From Spirochaetota bacterium (lineage in GTDB: Bacteria; Spirochaetota; GWE2-31-10; JAFGQB01), in contig JAFGQB010000111.1 of assembly GCA_016935915.1 (NCBI GenBank), forward strand, positions 1 to 33,347: a stretch of DNA of 33,347 nucleotides, in the 5' to 3' direction. Positions 16,982 through 25,217 of this stretch are shown here, piece after piece (the first letter of the stretch is position 1; every line of letters begins with the position of its first letter). Made by a program: the position numbers and the translations under genes. A model generated the notes under the pieces. It ran no database searches and had not been told where the DNA came from. It saw nothing but the letters and a program-made list of their open reading frames with translations.

Positions 16982-17351
16982 TCAAAAAATTCTCCAAATA
17001 TATTTAAAGGCTAAATTAAACTTTTTTAAAAATCAAACATGCCGAAAATGATCTGAAACAACAGCTTTACTTATTGTGTTAGACCGAATTTATCGGCTAA
17101 AACCCTAAGTAATAAACCACACCAGACTTTATTAATAATAAATACTGAAACAAAAGTCAATTTTTTTAAAAAAAATAATGCATAAATAAAGGTATGATGA
17201 CTGAATGAAAACCTGTTGCTTCCGGTCATCTGAAAGAGCGCCAAAAGATAGCGTAAGTTTTAAAAAATGAGATGAATTTAAATGATATATGATTATTAAA
17301 TTACAGCTTAAACAGAAATAACAAATGAGTCAACGACCCCCCGCCTTCAGC
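16982..17351. other. Gap between flhG and the HD gene
   Basis: This 370-base stretch follows the flhG stop. It includes an exact GCCGATAA on the minus strand (17090-17097), but the matching -35 element is poor. A G/C run lies just after the flhG stop. I see no open frame with a ribosome binding site and no RNA gene. In other spirochaetes the flagellar operon continues here, as far as I recall, so the gap plus the two non-flagellar genes may mark an insertion. Confidence 0.35.
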
Positions 17352-18218
17352 TCACTTCAAACCGAACAATCTTATGAGGAAGTTCTTGATGCCGCTGCCT
17401 TCCTTGTATCTGATGCCTTCAAGTCTGGAAACTATGTGCTTTATTGACATGCTTGCCTTGCTGTTTTCATCAACATAAAGAAAAGGAGTCTGCTTTATGA
17501 CGCTTTGAGATACAAGCGAATCTTCAAAAATAAATCCGAGATTATCTACCTTGATATTCAAGAACTGCCCGGCTATATTGATCACTCTTTCGGCAACCTT
17601 TCTACCTTCAGAATAGGAATTGATCCTGTTCACAACAAGCTTTATGTCAAGAGAAGGATTGCTGACCTCGGTAGCGATTATTTTGATTATACCGTATGCA
17701 TCGGTAATTGCTGTAGGTTCTGGAGTTGTTATGATAATAGCTTCATCCGCAGCCATGATAAAAGAGATGACATTCTTGCTTACACCTGCACCGGTATCAA
17801 CTATGATGATATCCGCATAGGACAATGTATCTATTTCTCTTATCAAGTTTCTTCTTTCATCGTCGGATAAATTTGCGATTTTGGAAAAACCACTTGCTCC
17901 CGCAACTATCTGTATACCGAATTTCGTATCGATTATGATATCCTTCATCATCTTTTGTTTTTTAATGAGATGAAAAAGGTTGTATTTAGGTATAATGCCA
18001 AGACAGACATTGACATTTGCAAGCCCAAGGTCTGCGTCCATTACAATGACTTTTTTGCCGAGTTTGCTGAAGGCAATGCCGAGATTTACCGCAACATTTG
18101 TCTTGCCGACCCCACCTTTTCCGCTTGAAACTGTAATTACACGGGTTCTTTTATTTGATTCTATATTTAAATCTTTAACCCTCATAAAAGTCTTTAAATC
18201 TTCTGCCTGATCCACCAT
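17352..18218 (-). CDS. flhG: FlhG (MinD/ParA-type ATPase, flagellar number regulator)
   Basis: FlhG is a MinD-like ATPase that limits flagellar number and works with FlhF. The 288 residues show a deviant Walker A box SSGKGGVGKT at 31-40, the switch motif DADLGLANVN at 61-70 and a Walker B/switch II DIIIVDTGAG. The N-terminal DQAEDLK (3-9) matches the short motif in FlhG that stimulates the FlhF GTPase. The C-terminal end (LIRLFGLK) could form the amphipathic membrane-targeting helix. GGAGAG precedes the ATG. It follows flhF by 24 bases. Confidence 0.95.
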   Translation of the reverse strand: MVDQAEDLKTFMRVKDLNIESNKRTRVITVSSGKGGVGKTNVAVNLGIAFSKLGKKVIVMDADLGLANVNVCLGIIPKYNLFHLIKKQKMMKDIIIDTKFGIQIVAGASGFSKIANLSDDERRNLIREIDTLSYADIIIVDTGAGVSKNVISFIMAADEAIIITTPEPTAITDAYGIIKIIATEVSNPSLDIKLVVNRINSYSEGRKVAERVINIAGQFLNIKVDNLGFIFEDSLVSQSVIKQTPFLYVDENSKASMSIKHIVSRLEGIRYKEGSGIKNFLIRLFGLK

Positions 18219-18242
18219 AAAACTCTCCGTAAAGTTAATATA

Positions 18243-19397
18243 TTAGCAATTCAGATATACTTCAATATCCAAACCTTTGATTTTATCCATTATATTATAC
18301 TTGGTTGCCTTTTCAATATCATTAGGTACTCTCTGCCCGTTTGTAAGATATCTTATTGAACAGTCCTTTTCAATTGCTGTATTCAGTATTGCCCCGATTG
18401 TCTCAGATTCATCTATCTTTGTTATGATCACACTGTTATAATCAAATATTTCAAAACTCTTAAAGATCGATTTTACTTCCTTGGGCTTTGTTGAAGCGCT
18501 GAGTGTTAAAATAAACTCAGGTTTATATCTGTTTAATTTCAATAACTGCTTCATTTTTACAAGATTCATCTCATCTTTTGCGCTTCTTCCAATAGTATCG
18601 ATTAAGATCAAGTCTGATTCTGACAGATCAATCTGTTTCTGCAATTCTAGATTGTCTTCAATACCTGCCATGGGAGTTTTCATATATTCTGCATACTTTT
18701 CCAGCTGATATTTTGCACCTATCCTGTAACCGTCAATGGTGATAAGCTCAGCTTTTAATTTTTCCCTTATGGCATTTGCCGCAATCTTTGCTATCGTGGT
18801 TGTTTTGCCCACACCGGTAGGTCCCACAAGAATCAGTATCTTTTTACTGCCGTCTCCTTTTTCGAAACTGTCTTTGATTTTCAGTTTGTCCTTTATATAA
18901 CCATAAATAAATTTATGAACTTCCAGCCTCTCCTCAATTTTCGAATACGGAAGATTTTCCTTGACATTCTCTATGATCTTATCAATAAAATCGTCAAAAA
19001 ATTCATTTTCCTTAAGGATTTGTTTTATCTGAGCAAGGTTTGAATGCATGTCGTCAACAGCTTTATTATTAATGAATTTCAATTCATTTTCTATATTATT
19101 GAGTTTCTCCAGCAAATTATTTATAGAACCGTTTTGATTGGTAATATCAGTATTAATGTTTTCGATTTCATTTTTCCTGTTCGGGTTTTTTATCCCCAGA
19201 TTTTCCTTGTATTTTTTCAATAGATCAACTTCTGATATGCTAATTAAAACCTTGACTTTCTGTTTTTTACCGATACCTAAAAAACCTTTTTTTGAACTGT
19301 CTACGACTTTAATGATCCTTGCTCTGTCCCCGAATTCCTTTCTGATCTTAATTTTGGCTTCATCAAGGGTTTGTGCTTCAATTTCCCTGTATTCCAT
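18243..19397 (-). CDS. flhF: FlhF (SRP-type GTPase for flagellar placement)
   Basis: FlhF is an SRP-family GTPase that marks flagellar assembly sites at the cell pole. The 384 residues have a small N-terminal domain (about 1-55) ending in GFLGIGKKQKVKV, a Lys/Asn-rich helical linker, and an NG GTPase domain. The domain carries LVGPTGVGKTTTIAKIA (G1), IDGYRIGAKYQL, LIDTIGRSAKD (G3, Ile in place of the usual Ala) and IITKIDES (G4). I placed the start at the ATG at 19397, 8 bases after AAGGAG; a longer frame adds 22 hydrophobic residues without a ribosome binding site. flhA, which often precedes flhF, is not found upstream; a terminated LysM gene is there instead. Confidence 0.95.
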   Translation of the reverse strand: MEYREIEAQTLDEAKIKIRKEFGDRARIIKVVDSSKKGFLGIGKKQKVKVLISISEVDLLKKYKENLGIKNPNRKNEIENINTDITNQNGSINNLLEKLNNIENELKFINNKAVDDMHSNLAQIKQILKENEFFDDFIDKIIENVKENLPYSKIEERLEVHKFIYGYIKDKLKIKDSFEKGDGSKKILILVGPTGVGKTTTIAKIAANAIREKLKAELITIDGYRIGAKYQLEKYAEYMKTPMAGIEDNLELQKQIDLSESDLILIDTIGRSAKDEMNLVKMKQLLKLNRYKPEFILTLSASTKPKEVKSIFKSFEIFDYNSVIITKIDESETIGAILNTAIEKDCSIRYLTNGQRVPNDIEKATKYNIMDKIKGLDIEVYLNC

Positions 19398-19503
19398 ATC
19401 AAAACTCCTTAATTTTGGAATATTAACATAAAAAAAAAATAAAAAGAAGTGAAAAATATTCATTAATTTAAAAATATGAATCTTGAATTGATATAATTAA
19501 AAT

Positions 19504-19535
19504 AAAAAAAAAGGGCTGACTTTTTAAGACAGCCC
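19504..19535 (-). terminator. Intrinsic terminator after the LysM gene
   Basis: On the minus strand GGGCTG, an 11-base loop and CAGCCC (19513-19535) are followed directly by a run of nine T (19504-19512). It lies right after the LysM stop codon and separates that gene from flhF. Confidence 0.85.
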
Positions 19536-19545
19536 CTATATATTC

Positions 19546-20766
19546 TTACTTAGAATAATCCTTCTTCGGATTAAATTTCGGATATTTCTTGTTCGGGTCG
19601 TAATAACCTTCTCTTATTTCCCCTTTTAAACTGGGGATTTCTATAATCTGTTCAGGGAAGATTAGATGTGGATTTTCAGGATTTTTTAAAATTCCCTTAT
19701 TAGCTTCCCATAATCTTTTCCATTCATATCGATTATTATAAATAAAAGTAAAATTTGAAATTCTCCAAAGACAGTCGCGTTTTTTAATGTCCAACTTAAC
19801 AACATAAAATTTCGGAAAAATTTCCTCTCCTTCCTTACCGTAAGCAAATTGGCCTATTATGTTCATTACATTATCTGAATAAGTTATTGCATCTTTATAC
19901 TTGCCTGTTTCCATTGAAGAAACCGCATTATCCAGATTATTCTTTGCATCTTTCATTTTATCAGGATATAATTTTTCAGCATCTTTTTCTAAAGCTTTAT
20001 TATAAGCATCTTTAGCCTGATTTAATTTTTCTTCAGCTCTTGTTTTATAATTTGCCATCATTTCCAGTTCTATTTTGTCCATTATCGCCATTGCCTCTCG
20101 TGATTTTTCCACACTCTGTGCAAATTCACTTTTATTCAAAGAGCTTTCGCTCTCCTTCAAGAGAGGCATGATCTGTTTGTCATTCTCATCATTTTCAGAA
20201 ATTACTTTATATAACATCAGATCTTTCCTTTTACTATAAGCTCTGTCAAGCATATCCTTTGCAGTATTATAATCAAGCGACAATTTGCTTAACGCAGACT
20301 TTGAATAATTAACAGACTCTGCAAATAAGCTTATTGCCGTAGCATAATAATTTATTTTATCATCATTTTCAGTCTTACTCTCGGCATCCTTTATTGCTTT
20401 AACGCCGTCATCATATGTTGAATTTGCCTTATCATAAAATGCTATAGTATCTTTAAAATTTTTTGCATCAAACTTGTCAAGTTTGGCTATATAATCTTCA
20501 GCTTCCAATTTTCTTTTTTCTGAATTAATTATATAAGCTCTTAAAATATTCAATTCATTCGCTTTTCTTAAATACTCTTTTGCTTCTTCGGAATATTCAT
20601 AGCTTTTGTCATATTCACCGATTGAATAATTCTCTTTTGCCATTTTGATATATTCCAAAGCCTTCTGATAATATTCATTGCTTTCAAGATCAATCTTTTG
20701 AACATCAGCTCCGAATAAATTATTTATAAAAACAATCAACAAAACAAAATAAAATATTTTCTTCAT
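19546..20766 (-). CDS. Periplasmic helical-repeat protein with C-terminal LysM-like domain
   Basis: The product (406 residues from the ATG at 20766) has a signal peptide ending near LFGA. A long TPR-like helical region (about 25-310) is rich in Tyr, Lys and Glu. A C-terminal LysM-like domain (about 325-385) reads DCLWRISNFTFIYNNRYEW, WEANKGIL, then HLIFPEQIIEIP. LysM binds peptidoglycan. A GTG three codons upstream overlaps the AAAGG ribosome binding site, so the ATG is preferred. The lipoprotein gene upstream has similar helical composition, and the pair may form an envelope complex. The build recalls spirochaete LysM proteins such as Borrelia BB0323, but that is resemblance only. Confidence 0.75.
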   Translation of the reverse strand: MKKIFYFVLLIVFINNLFGADVQKIDLESNEYYQKALEYIKMAKENYSIGEYDKSYEYSEEAKEYLRKANELNILRAYIINSEKRKLEAEDYIAKLDKFDAKNFKDTIAFYDKANSTYDDGVKAIKDAESKTENDDKINYYATAISLFAESVNYSKSALSKLSLDYNTAKDMLDRAYSKRKDLMLYKVISENDENDKQIMPLLKESESSLNKSEFAQSVEKSREAMAIMDKIELEMMANYKTRAEEKLNQAKDAYNKALEKDAEKLYPDKMKDAKNNLDNAVSSMETGKYKDAITYSDNVMNIIGQFAYGKEGEEIFPKFYVVKLDIKKRDCLWRISNFTFIYNNRYEWKRLWEANKGILKNPENPHLIFPEQIIEIPSLKGEIREGYYDPNKKYPKFNPKKDYSK

Positions 20767-20796
20767 AATTTTCACCTTTTTATTTTTATTTTTTTT

Positions 20797-20853
20797 GTAA
20801 GGAATGGCTTAAAAAACCATTCCATTCCGGAATGGATAATATTCATTCCTTAC
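20797..20853. repeat. Nested inverted repeats between lipoprotein and LysM genes
   Basis: GTAAGGAATG (20797-20806) pairs perfectly with CATTCCTTAC (20844-20853), the latter overlapping the lipoprotein stop codon. Inside lie GGAATGG/CCATTCC (20801-20807 and 20817-20823) and the palindrome CCATTCCGGAATGG (20822-20835). The arms can therefore form alternative hairpins. No T run follows on either strand, so this is not a plain terminator; mRNA processing or stability is possible. Confidence 0.7.
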
Positions 20854-21446
20854 ATATTTGATTTTTCCAATTCAATATTTAACTCTATGGTTTTATCCTG
20901 AACTTCCTTTAATGCTTTATCGGTACTTTCCAAAGATCCCTCATTCTTTTCTTTTTTCTCTTTTGTAACCTTATAAACGTTTTGAAACTTTTCTTTGGAA
21001 ACCTGAAATTTCTCTATCGCCTGTTCATATTTTTTTTCTTTTTTCAGTAATATTCCTTCATTATAGGATTTTAAAGCGTCATCATATTCATTTTTTAATG
21101 CAACATTACCTTTGATCTCCTCAGTTGCTTTTTTATCAGCTTGTACTTCATTGTCCTTTTTCTCTGTGTACGGAGGAAATCCCTTATCCAGTACAACCTG
21201 ATATTTTTGATTTGCTGAACTTACTGCCTTTCCTGCTTTGAAGTTGTTATTCTTATCCATTGCTTCTTTTGCTTCTTTATAACTTTCTTCTGCTTGCCTG
21301 TATTCTTCTTCAGCATATTGTTGAAGCTGATACTTTTCGATTATTTGCCGGTTTTTTGCCGCTTTTTCAAACTCTACATCAGGAGAAGAAACGCATGAAA
21401 ATAATAAAATAAAAATTGATAAAAATAAAATAAAATAGTACTTCAT
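20850..21446 (-). CDS. Helical lipoprotein (TPR-like)
   Basis: The 198-residue product has a signal peptide ending in LLFSC, giving Cys18 as the lipidated residue. The remainder is almost entirely charged helix rich in Lys, Glu, Gln and Tyr, with two TPR-like stretches (YAEEEYRQAEESYKEAKEAM and SYNEGILLKKEKKYEQAIEK). It is probably a periplasm-facing scaffold. The LysM gene lies 83 bases downstream on the same strand, separated by a complex hairpin, and the two are likely cotranscribed. No catalytic motif is visible, and no family name can be given with confidence. Confidence 0.7.
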   Translation of the reverse strand: MKYYFILFLSIFILLFSCVSSPDVEFEKAAKNRQIIEKYQLQQYAEEEYRQAEESYKEAKEAMDKNNNFKAGKAVSSANQKYQVVLDKGFPPYTEKKDNEVQADKKATEEIKGNVALKNEYDDALKSYNEGILLKKEKKYEQAIEKFQVSKEKFQNVYKVTKEKKEKNEGSLESTDKALKEVQDKTIELNIELEKSNM

Positions 21447-21704
21447 AATTGCATCCTCTTTTTTTTAGTTTTTTTTAATAGCTGTTTTTTAAGCTGTTCT
21501 CCAGAATATACATTTTAAAATTTAAATTATTTATATATTTTCCATAAATAATAATTTATATTAACAATAATTAATTGATATTTCAACAAAAAAAATTTTT
21601 TTTATTTAAAATCTTAAACTTAATTTACCTTATATTTTTCAAAAAAAATTGCTTTTTTTCTCTGATAAGTGTATATAAATCTTTAAAACAAAGGAAAAAT
21701 ATCT

Positions 21705-21959
21705 ATGAACTGGACAATACTCTTGGGTTTTTCTGCAGCAATATTGACAACAATATCTTTTTTACCGCAATTAATTAAAACAATCAGGACTAAGCATACA
21801 AAGGATCTATCTTTTGGAATGTATTCTTTATTAACATCAGGAATATTTTTATGGATGATTTACGGCTTATTAAGAAAAGATATTCCTGTTATCATCGCAA
21901 ATGCAGTAGCTTTGTTATTATCTCTTATAGTTTTTATTTATAAGATTATTTATAAATAA
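21705..21959 (+). CDS. SemiSWEET sugar transporter
   Basis: SemiSWEETs are three-helix proteins that dimerise to move sugars across the inner membrane. The 84 residues form three transmembrane helices (about 4-24, 37-56 and 61-82). The PQ-loop motif is at Pro21-Gln22 (ISFLPQLIKTIRTKHTKDLS), followed by the usual SFGMYSLLTSGIFLW segment. The size is exactly that of the family; the structure of a Leptospira homologue is known. AAAGGA lies about 9 bases before the ATG. It ends 8 bases from the convergent glycosyltransferase gene. Confidence 0.92.
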   Translation: MNWTILLGFSAAILTTISFLPQLIKTIRTKHTKDLSFGMYSLLTSGIFLWMIYGLLRKDIPVIIANAVALLLSLIVFIYKIIYK

Positions 21960-21967
21960 AACTTAAC

Positions 21968-22822
21968 TTAATAATCCTTAAAATGCTCCACAAAAATTCT
22001 CCATAAAGACTTTAAAACAGAGAGAACATTTTTCAGCTTAAATGCAGTTGTACCTATTTTTGTGAAAGCATAGTTATGCTGTCTTACTTCAAGATAAGTA
22101 ATATGCGGATCTTTAAGGATTTTACATAATAGTTCAGCCTGAAAACCCAGTCCGTATGTTTCTACATAATTATTTAATACATTCTCCCTTTTATGCAGTA
22201 CAAGTCCGTTAAAATATCTCAGCTTATATCCGCTTATAAATCTTACAAGATTGGTAAAAATAATAGACAACAACCTTCTTGGAAAATCCCTGTGGTCATA
22301 ATTGTACTTGATTTTTATTAATCTTGTCTCATAATAAGGAACTATAATATCCGCTTTGCCTAAAAGGTTCAATGTTTTTTTGAGTTCCTCTTCAGGGATT
22401 GCATTGTCGCCATGAACAATTAAGAGATACTCACCCGTACCCTCTTTTGCAGCATTAAAATAATTAATACCGATACCCTTGTTAACCTCATTGGCTCTGA
22501 GTTTAAACTGTTTTTCAAGTTTATTTTTTGCAATGAAATTCTTTATTATTTTAACCGAATCATCAGTTGAACAGTCATCATAAATAAGAACTTCATAACT
22601 GTATTTAAAAAGACTTAACACATTGCGTACAGTCTTTAAAGTTTTTTCTATCAGATCATGCTCATTGTAGCAGGAAACAAAAATAGTTAAATCCAATTTA
22701 TTTTTCTTTTCCTGTTTGACAGCTGTATTTTTTATTATTTTTTTAGTACCTGTTTTTTTGATCGATTTTGTGTTTATTTTTTTGCCTGGTTTTTTATCAG
22801 CAATTTTAATATTATTAGCCAT
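21968..22822 (-). CDS. Family 2 glycosyltransferase
   Basis: GT2 enzymes transfer a sugar from a nucleotide or lipid donor. The 284 residues begin with a very basic, Lys-rich tail (about 1-42). The GT-A fold follows: LTIFVSCYNEHDLIEKTL, YDDCSTDDS at 81-89 and HGDN at 137-140, which takes the place of the DxD motif. No C-terminal membrane segments are evident, unlike many dolichol-phosphate-type relatives. The start is the ATG at 22822, close behind GGAGAAGG; a GTG four codons upstream would sit on that site. The acceptor is unknown. Confidence 0.85.
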   Translation of the reverse strand: MANNIKIADKKPGKKINTKSIKKTGTKKIIKNTAVKQEKKNKLDLTIFVSCYNEHDLIEKTLKTVRNVLSLFKYSYEVLIYDDCSTDDSVKIIKNFIAKNKLEKQFKLRANEVNKGIGINYFNAAKEGTGEYLLIVHGDNAIPEEELKKTLNLLGKADIIVPYYETRLIKIKYNYDHRDFPRRLLSIIFTNLVRFISGYKLRYFNGLVLHKRENVLNNYVETYGLGFQAELLCKILKDPHITYLEVRQHNYAFTKIGTTAFKLKNVLSVLKSLWRIFVEHFKDY

Positions 22823-23052
22823 ACCCTTCTCCACTGTAAAAGTTAATTTAATTTATACAAATTAAAAATTTGCCGCTGAAGAAAACAGAATTCACCTCTT
22901 CCATTTGATTATTATTTTTAAAGAAATCATAAAATTCTTTATAATATAATAAATTCTAAGTGCACTCTTTAAACTTTAGCGGCTAATGACCAATCTTAAA
23001 ACAATGGTTTGTTTTATATTTAAGAACAAAACTAATTATTATTCAATTTTTA

Positions 23053-24093
23053 CTATTTTGAAATATTAATCATACAGCGTCCGACAATTTTCTGAGCCTG
23101 AAGGTCTGCAATTGCATCATTAATTTTATCAAAATCATATCTGTCTGTAACAAGCTGTTTCAAATCAAGTTTGCCTGCATCAATAAGACGTATATATTTA
23201 GGTATATCTCTATCAGGAACAGTTCTTCCGCCTTCAGTCCCTTTTAAAACCTTTTCAAAATGTAAAGGAAGAGTATAAAGGCTTGGTTTTTCACCCTTTT
23301 TTGGCACTCCGACCAGTATGGTTTTACCTGAAGCGCTTGTCACTTCATATGCGGTTTCAATAACTTTAACATTGCCGGTAGTTTCAATGGCAATATCAAC
23401 ACCGTTATTCCCCACAATTTCTTTTATTTTTACAATAACATCTTCATTCTTTGAATTAATTGTGTGCGTTGCACCCATTTTTTTAGCCATTTCGAGTTTA
23501 TTGTCAACTATGTCAATGGCAATAATCGGATGAGCTGATACCATTTTAGCGCCCTGAATAACACTCAACCCGACTCCACCTGATCCGAATACTGCAACCG
23601 AGTCCCCTATTCTGACTTGAGCATCATTATTTAAAACACCGAAAGCCGTTGTTACGGCACAGCCCATCAAAGCTCCGCATTCAGGATCAAGATTATCAGG
23701 CACGGTTGTGACCCTGTTTTCGGATGCTATTGCATATTCATTGAATGTAGTGACCCATCCTGAATTTACAAGACCGAGCTTTGACTTATATTTCGGCGTC
23801 GGAGCATGAATCCCTGCACCCTTTCTCCAATGCATTACTACACGATCGCCCACTTTTACAGTTGTTACGCCTTCACCGATTTCCATAACCTCAGCGGTTG
23901 CTTCATGACCCAATAAATGCGGGAGAAATTTATCCGGTCCTTTTACGGCATTGATTTCATTAATCTGAGCACCACATATTCCGGAACAGATAACTTTTAC
24001 AAGCACCTGCCCGAATGTTAATTTTGGTATTTCTATCTCTTCTATAACCAGAGGTTTACAGCTTTCAACTAAAATAGCAGCTTTTGCTTTCAT
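23053..24093 (-). CDS. Medium-chain zinc-type alcohol dehydrogenase lacking the structural zinc lobe
   Basis: The product is an NAD(P)-dependent dehydrogenase of 346 residues. Catalytic zinc ligands are present: Cys40 (SGICG), His63-Glu64 (LGHEATAE) and probably Cys145. The Rossmann motif is GSGGVG at 170-175, with Asp194 at the end of the second strand, favouring NAD. The four-Cys structural zinc lobe normally near 90-110 is replaced by a Cys-free loop (WRKGAGIHAPTPKYKSKLG). AAGGA lies 9 bases before the ATG. It is downstream of a methyltransferase gene, with a hairpin repeat between them, so they may act in one pathway; the substrate is unknown. Confidence 0.9.
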   Translation of the reverse strand: MKAKAAILVESCKPLVIEEIEIPKLTFGQVLVKVICSGICGAQINEINAVKGPDKFLPHLLGHEATAEVMEIGEGVTTVKVGDRVVMHWRKGAGIHAPTPKYKSKLGLVNSGWVTTFNEYAIASENRVTTVPDNLDPECGALMGCAVTTAFGVLNNDAQVRIGDSVAVFGSGGVGLSVIQGAKMVSAHPIIAIDIVDNKLEMAKKMGATHTINSKNEDVIVKIKEIVGNNGVDIAIETTGNVKVIETAYEVTSASGKTILVGVPKKGEKPSLYTLPLHFEKVLKGTEGGRTVPDRDIPKYIRLIDAGKLDLKQLVTDRYDFDKINDAIADLQAQKIVGRCMINISK

Positions 24094-24131
24094 AATTTTA
24101 TCCTTATAAATATTTATTAAATTTATTCAAT

Positions 24132-24224
24132 TTCTCACAAAGCTCGCAAAGACACAAAGAGAGGTAAAATTATAAAAAAAATTTTATCTTCTCAAATGAA
24201 CTTTGGAGCTTTATGTGAGGGAAT
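24132..24224. repeat. Long imperfect hairpin repeat (CAAAG-type), possible REP/MITE-like element
   Basis: The left arm CTCACAAAGCTCGCAAAG (24134-24151) is complementary to CTTTGGAGCTTTATGTGAG (24201-24219) apart from small indels. The inner parts (AGAGGTAAAAT and ATTTTATCTTCT) extend the pairing imperfectly, giving an element of about 90 bases. CACAAAG-type short direct repeats are visible in the left arm. The composition is richer in C and G than neighbouring gaps. I recall scattered intergenic repeats with tandem CGCAAAG-type units in many bacterial genomes. Confidence 0.6.
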
Positions 24225-24239
24225 CTTTTTTTAAAACTG

Positions 24240-24905
24240 TTATTCAAAGTATATAAATTCGTAATCGCCTTTATATCCAAAATGTTCATAAAGCCAGATC
24301 CATTCTTCTGGTTTAAAGAAAGATTCACAGGTTAATGCCCAGCATTGAACATTAAACTGCTCAAGTTCATTTCTGTAGCTTTCAAGCATTAAATAATGCT
24401 GTTTGGCAACTCTTTGAAATTCAGCTAAAGCGGTTTTTAATTCAAATATTTTTAAATTATGAAAAGTTGTCATAGAAATAGCCAGATCAAAATATTGATC
24501 GCCAAATGGATAAGCATCCTGTGCTTTGTAATTGAAAAGTTTTGCTTTTAAATCAGGATGAACAGATGCAAGCCCATGTTTCGAAATATCAAAACCTACT
24601 ATTTCAAGTCCTGGTTCTAATAGCTGCATTTCATAAAGAAGAAAAGCCTTGCCACAGCCTACATCGAGAATTTTACTTCCCTTTTTTAAATTATAAGTTT
24701 TAATTAATGCTTCAGCCATTGGTTTGAATCTACCGGGCATGTATTTATATCCGCCATAACCGTATCTTCTGTCACCATCCCAGTAGTCAAATTCATATTC
24801 TTTAGCTTTCATCATGCAATGAACTTTATCATCATTCATTCGTGCCAGGTAATCCCTTTTTGTGGCTTTGTGCATTGATGTAGCAAAATCACGTAATTGT
24901 CCCAT
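24240..24905 (-). CDS. SAM-dependent methyltransferase
   Basis: The product is a class I methyltransferase of 221 residues. The SAM-binding motif I is KILDVGCGKA with DVGCG at 81-85, followed by the acidic strand end IVGFDIS and a post-I region DLAISMTTFHNL. The N-terminal part carries an aromatic, Gly-rich stretch (YWDGDRRYGYGGYKYMPGRF, about 41-60) that I associate with methyltransferases found in surface polysaccharide loci. GGAGG lies just before the ATG. The dehydrogenase gene follows after a hairpin repeat. The acceptor is not known. Confidence 0.85.
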   Translation of the reverse strand: MGQLRDFATSMHKATKRDYLARMNDDKVHCMMKAKEYEFDYWDGDRRYGYGGYKYMPGRFKPMAEALIKTYNLKKGSKILDVGCGKAFLLYEMQLLEPGLEIVGFDISKHGLASVHPDLKAKLFNYKAQDAYPFGDQYFDLAISMTTFHNLKIFELKTALAEFQRVAKQHYLMLESYRNELEQFNVQCWALTCESFFKPEEWIWLYEHFGYKGDYEFIYFE

Positions 24906-25209
24906 TTTAATCCTCCATAATATTATTGATTATTTTATTAATAGGAAAACGTCCTACTTATATAAGCTAAAAACTTTTATAAAAAAATGTTGTTTTGAAA
25001 TTCTTCATAAAAATTAATACAAAACAAAATATGCAATGTCAAGAAGAATTTTTAATTTTTTTTATAAAAATTTCTAAAATATATAAAATTAAAAAAATAT
25101 ATTAATATATACTAAAAGATCTTAAAAAATAAAACATATAATATATAAAAATTTCTAATATTTATATTATTTAAATTAAATTATTATATACTGACAATTT
25201 GAATAATTG
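24906..25209 (-). other. Gap upstream of the methyltransferase gene
   Basis: This 304-base, nearly pure A/T region holds a candidate promoter (25014-25042) for the methyltransferase gene and ends in a strong hairpin that overlaps the stop of the SDR gene. No open frame or RNA gene is evident. Confidence 0.4.
25014..25042 (-). promoter_or_regulatory. Candidate promoter of the methyltransferase gene
   Basis: On the minus strand, exact TTGACA (25037-25042) is followed after 17 bases by TATTAA (25014-25019, 4/6). The predicted leader of about 100 bases reaches the GGAGG ribosome binding site of the methyltransferase. Confidence 0.4.
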
Positions 25210-25217
25210 TCAGTATA
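25187..25217. terminator. Perfect 13-bp hairpin at the end of the SDR gene
   Basis: TATACTGACAATT and AATTGTCAGTATA form a perfect 13-bp stem with a 5-base loop, overlapping the SDR stop codon. No uninterrupted T run follows on the minus strand, only AT-rich sequence, so it may terminate weakly or protect the mRNA end. Confidence 0.45.

Noticed and set aside
17090..17097. Exact GCCGATAA on the minus strand, a perfect sigma-28 -10 element
   Set aside because: The sequence 15 bases further upstream is TTTA, not TAAA, and the nearest downstream gene (HD phosphohydrolase) starts more than 100 bases away and has no flagellar link.
21575..21778. Plus-strand frame ahead of SemiSWEET
   Set aside because: It is Phe/Lys-rich, has no ribosome binding site and overlaps the SemiSWEET start in another frame.
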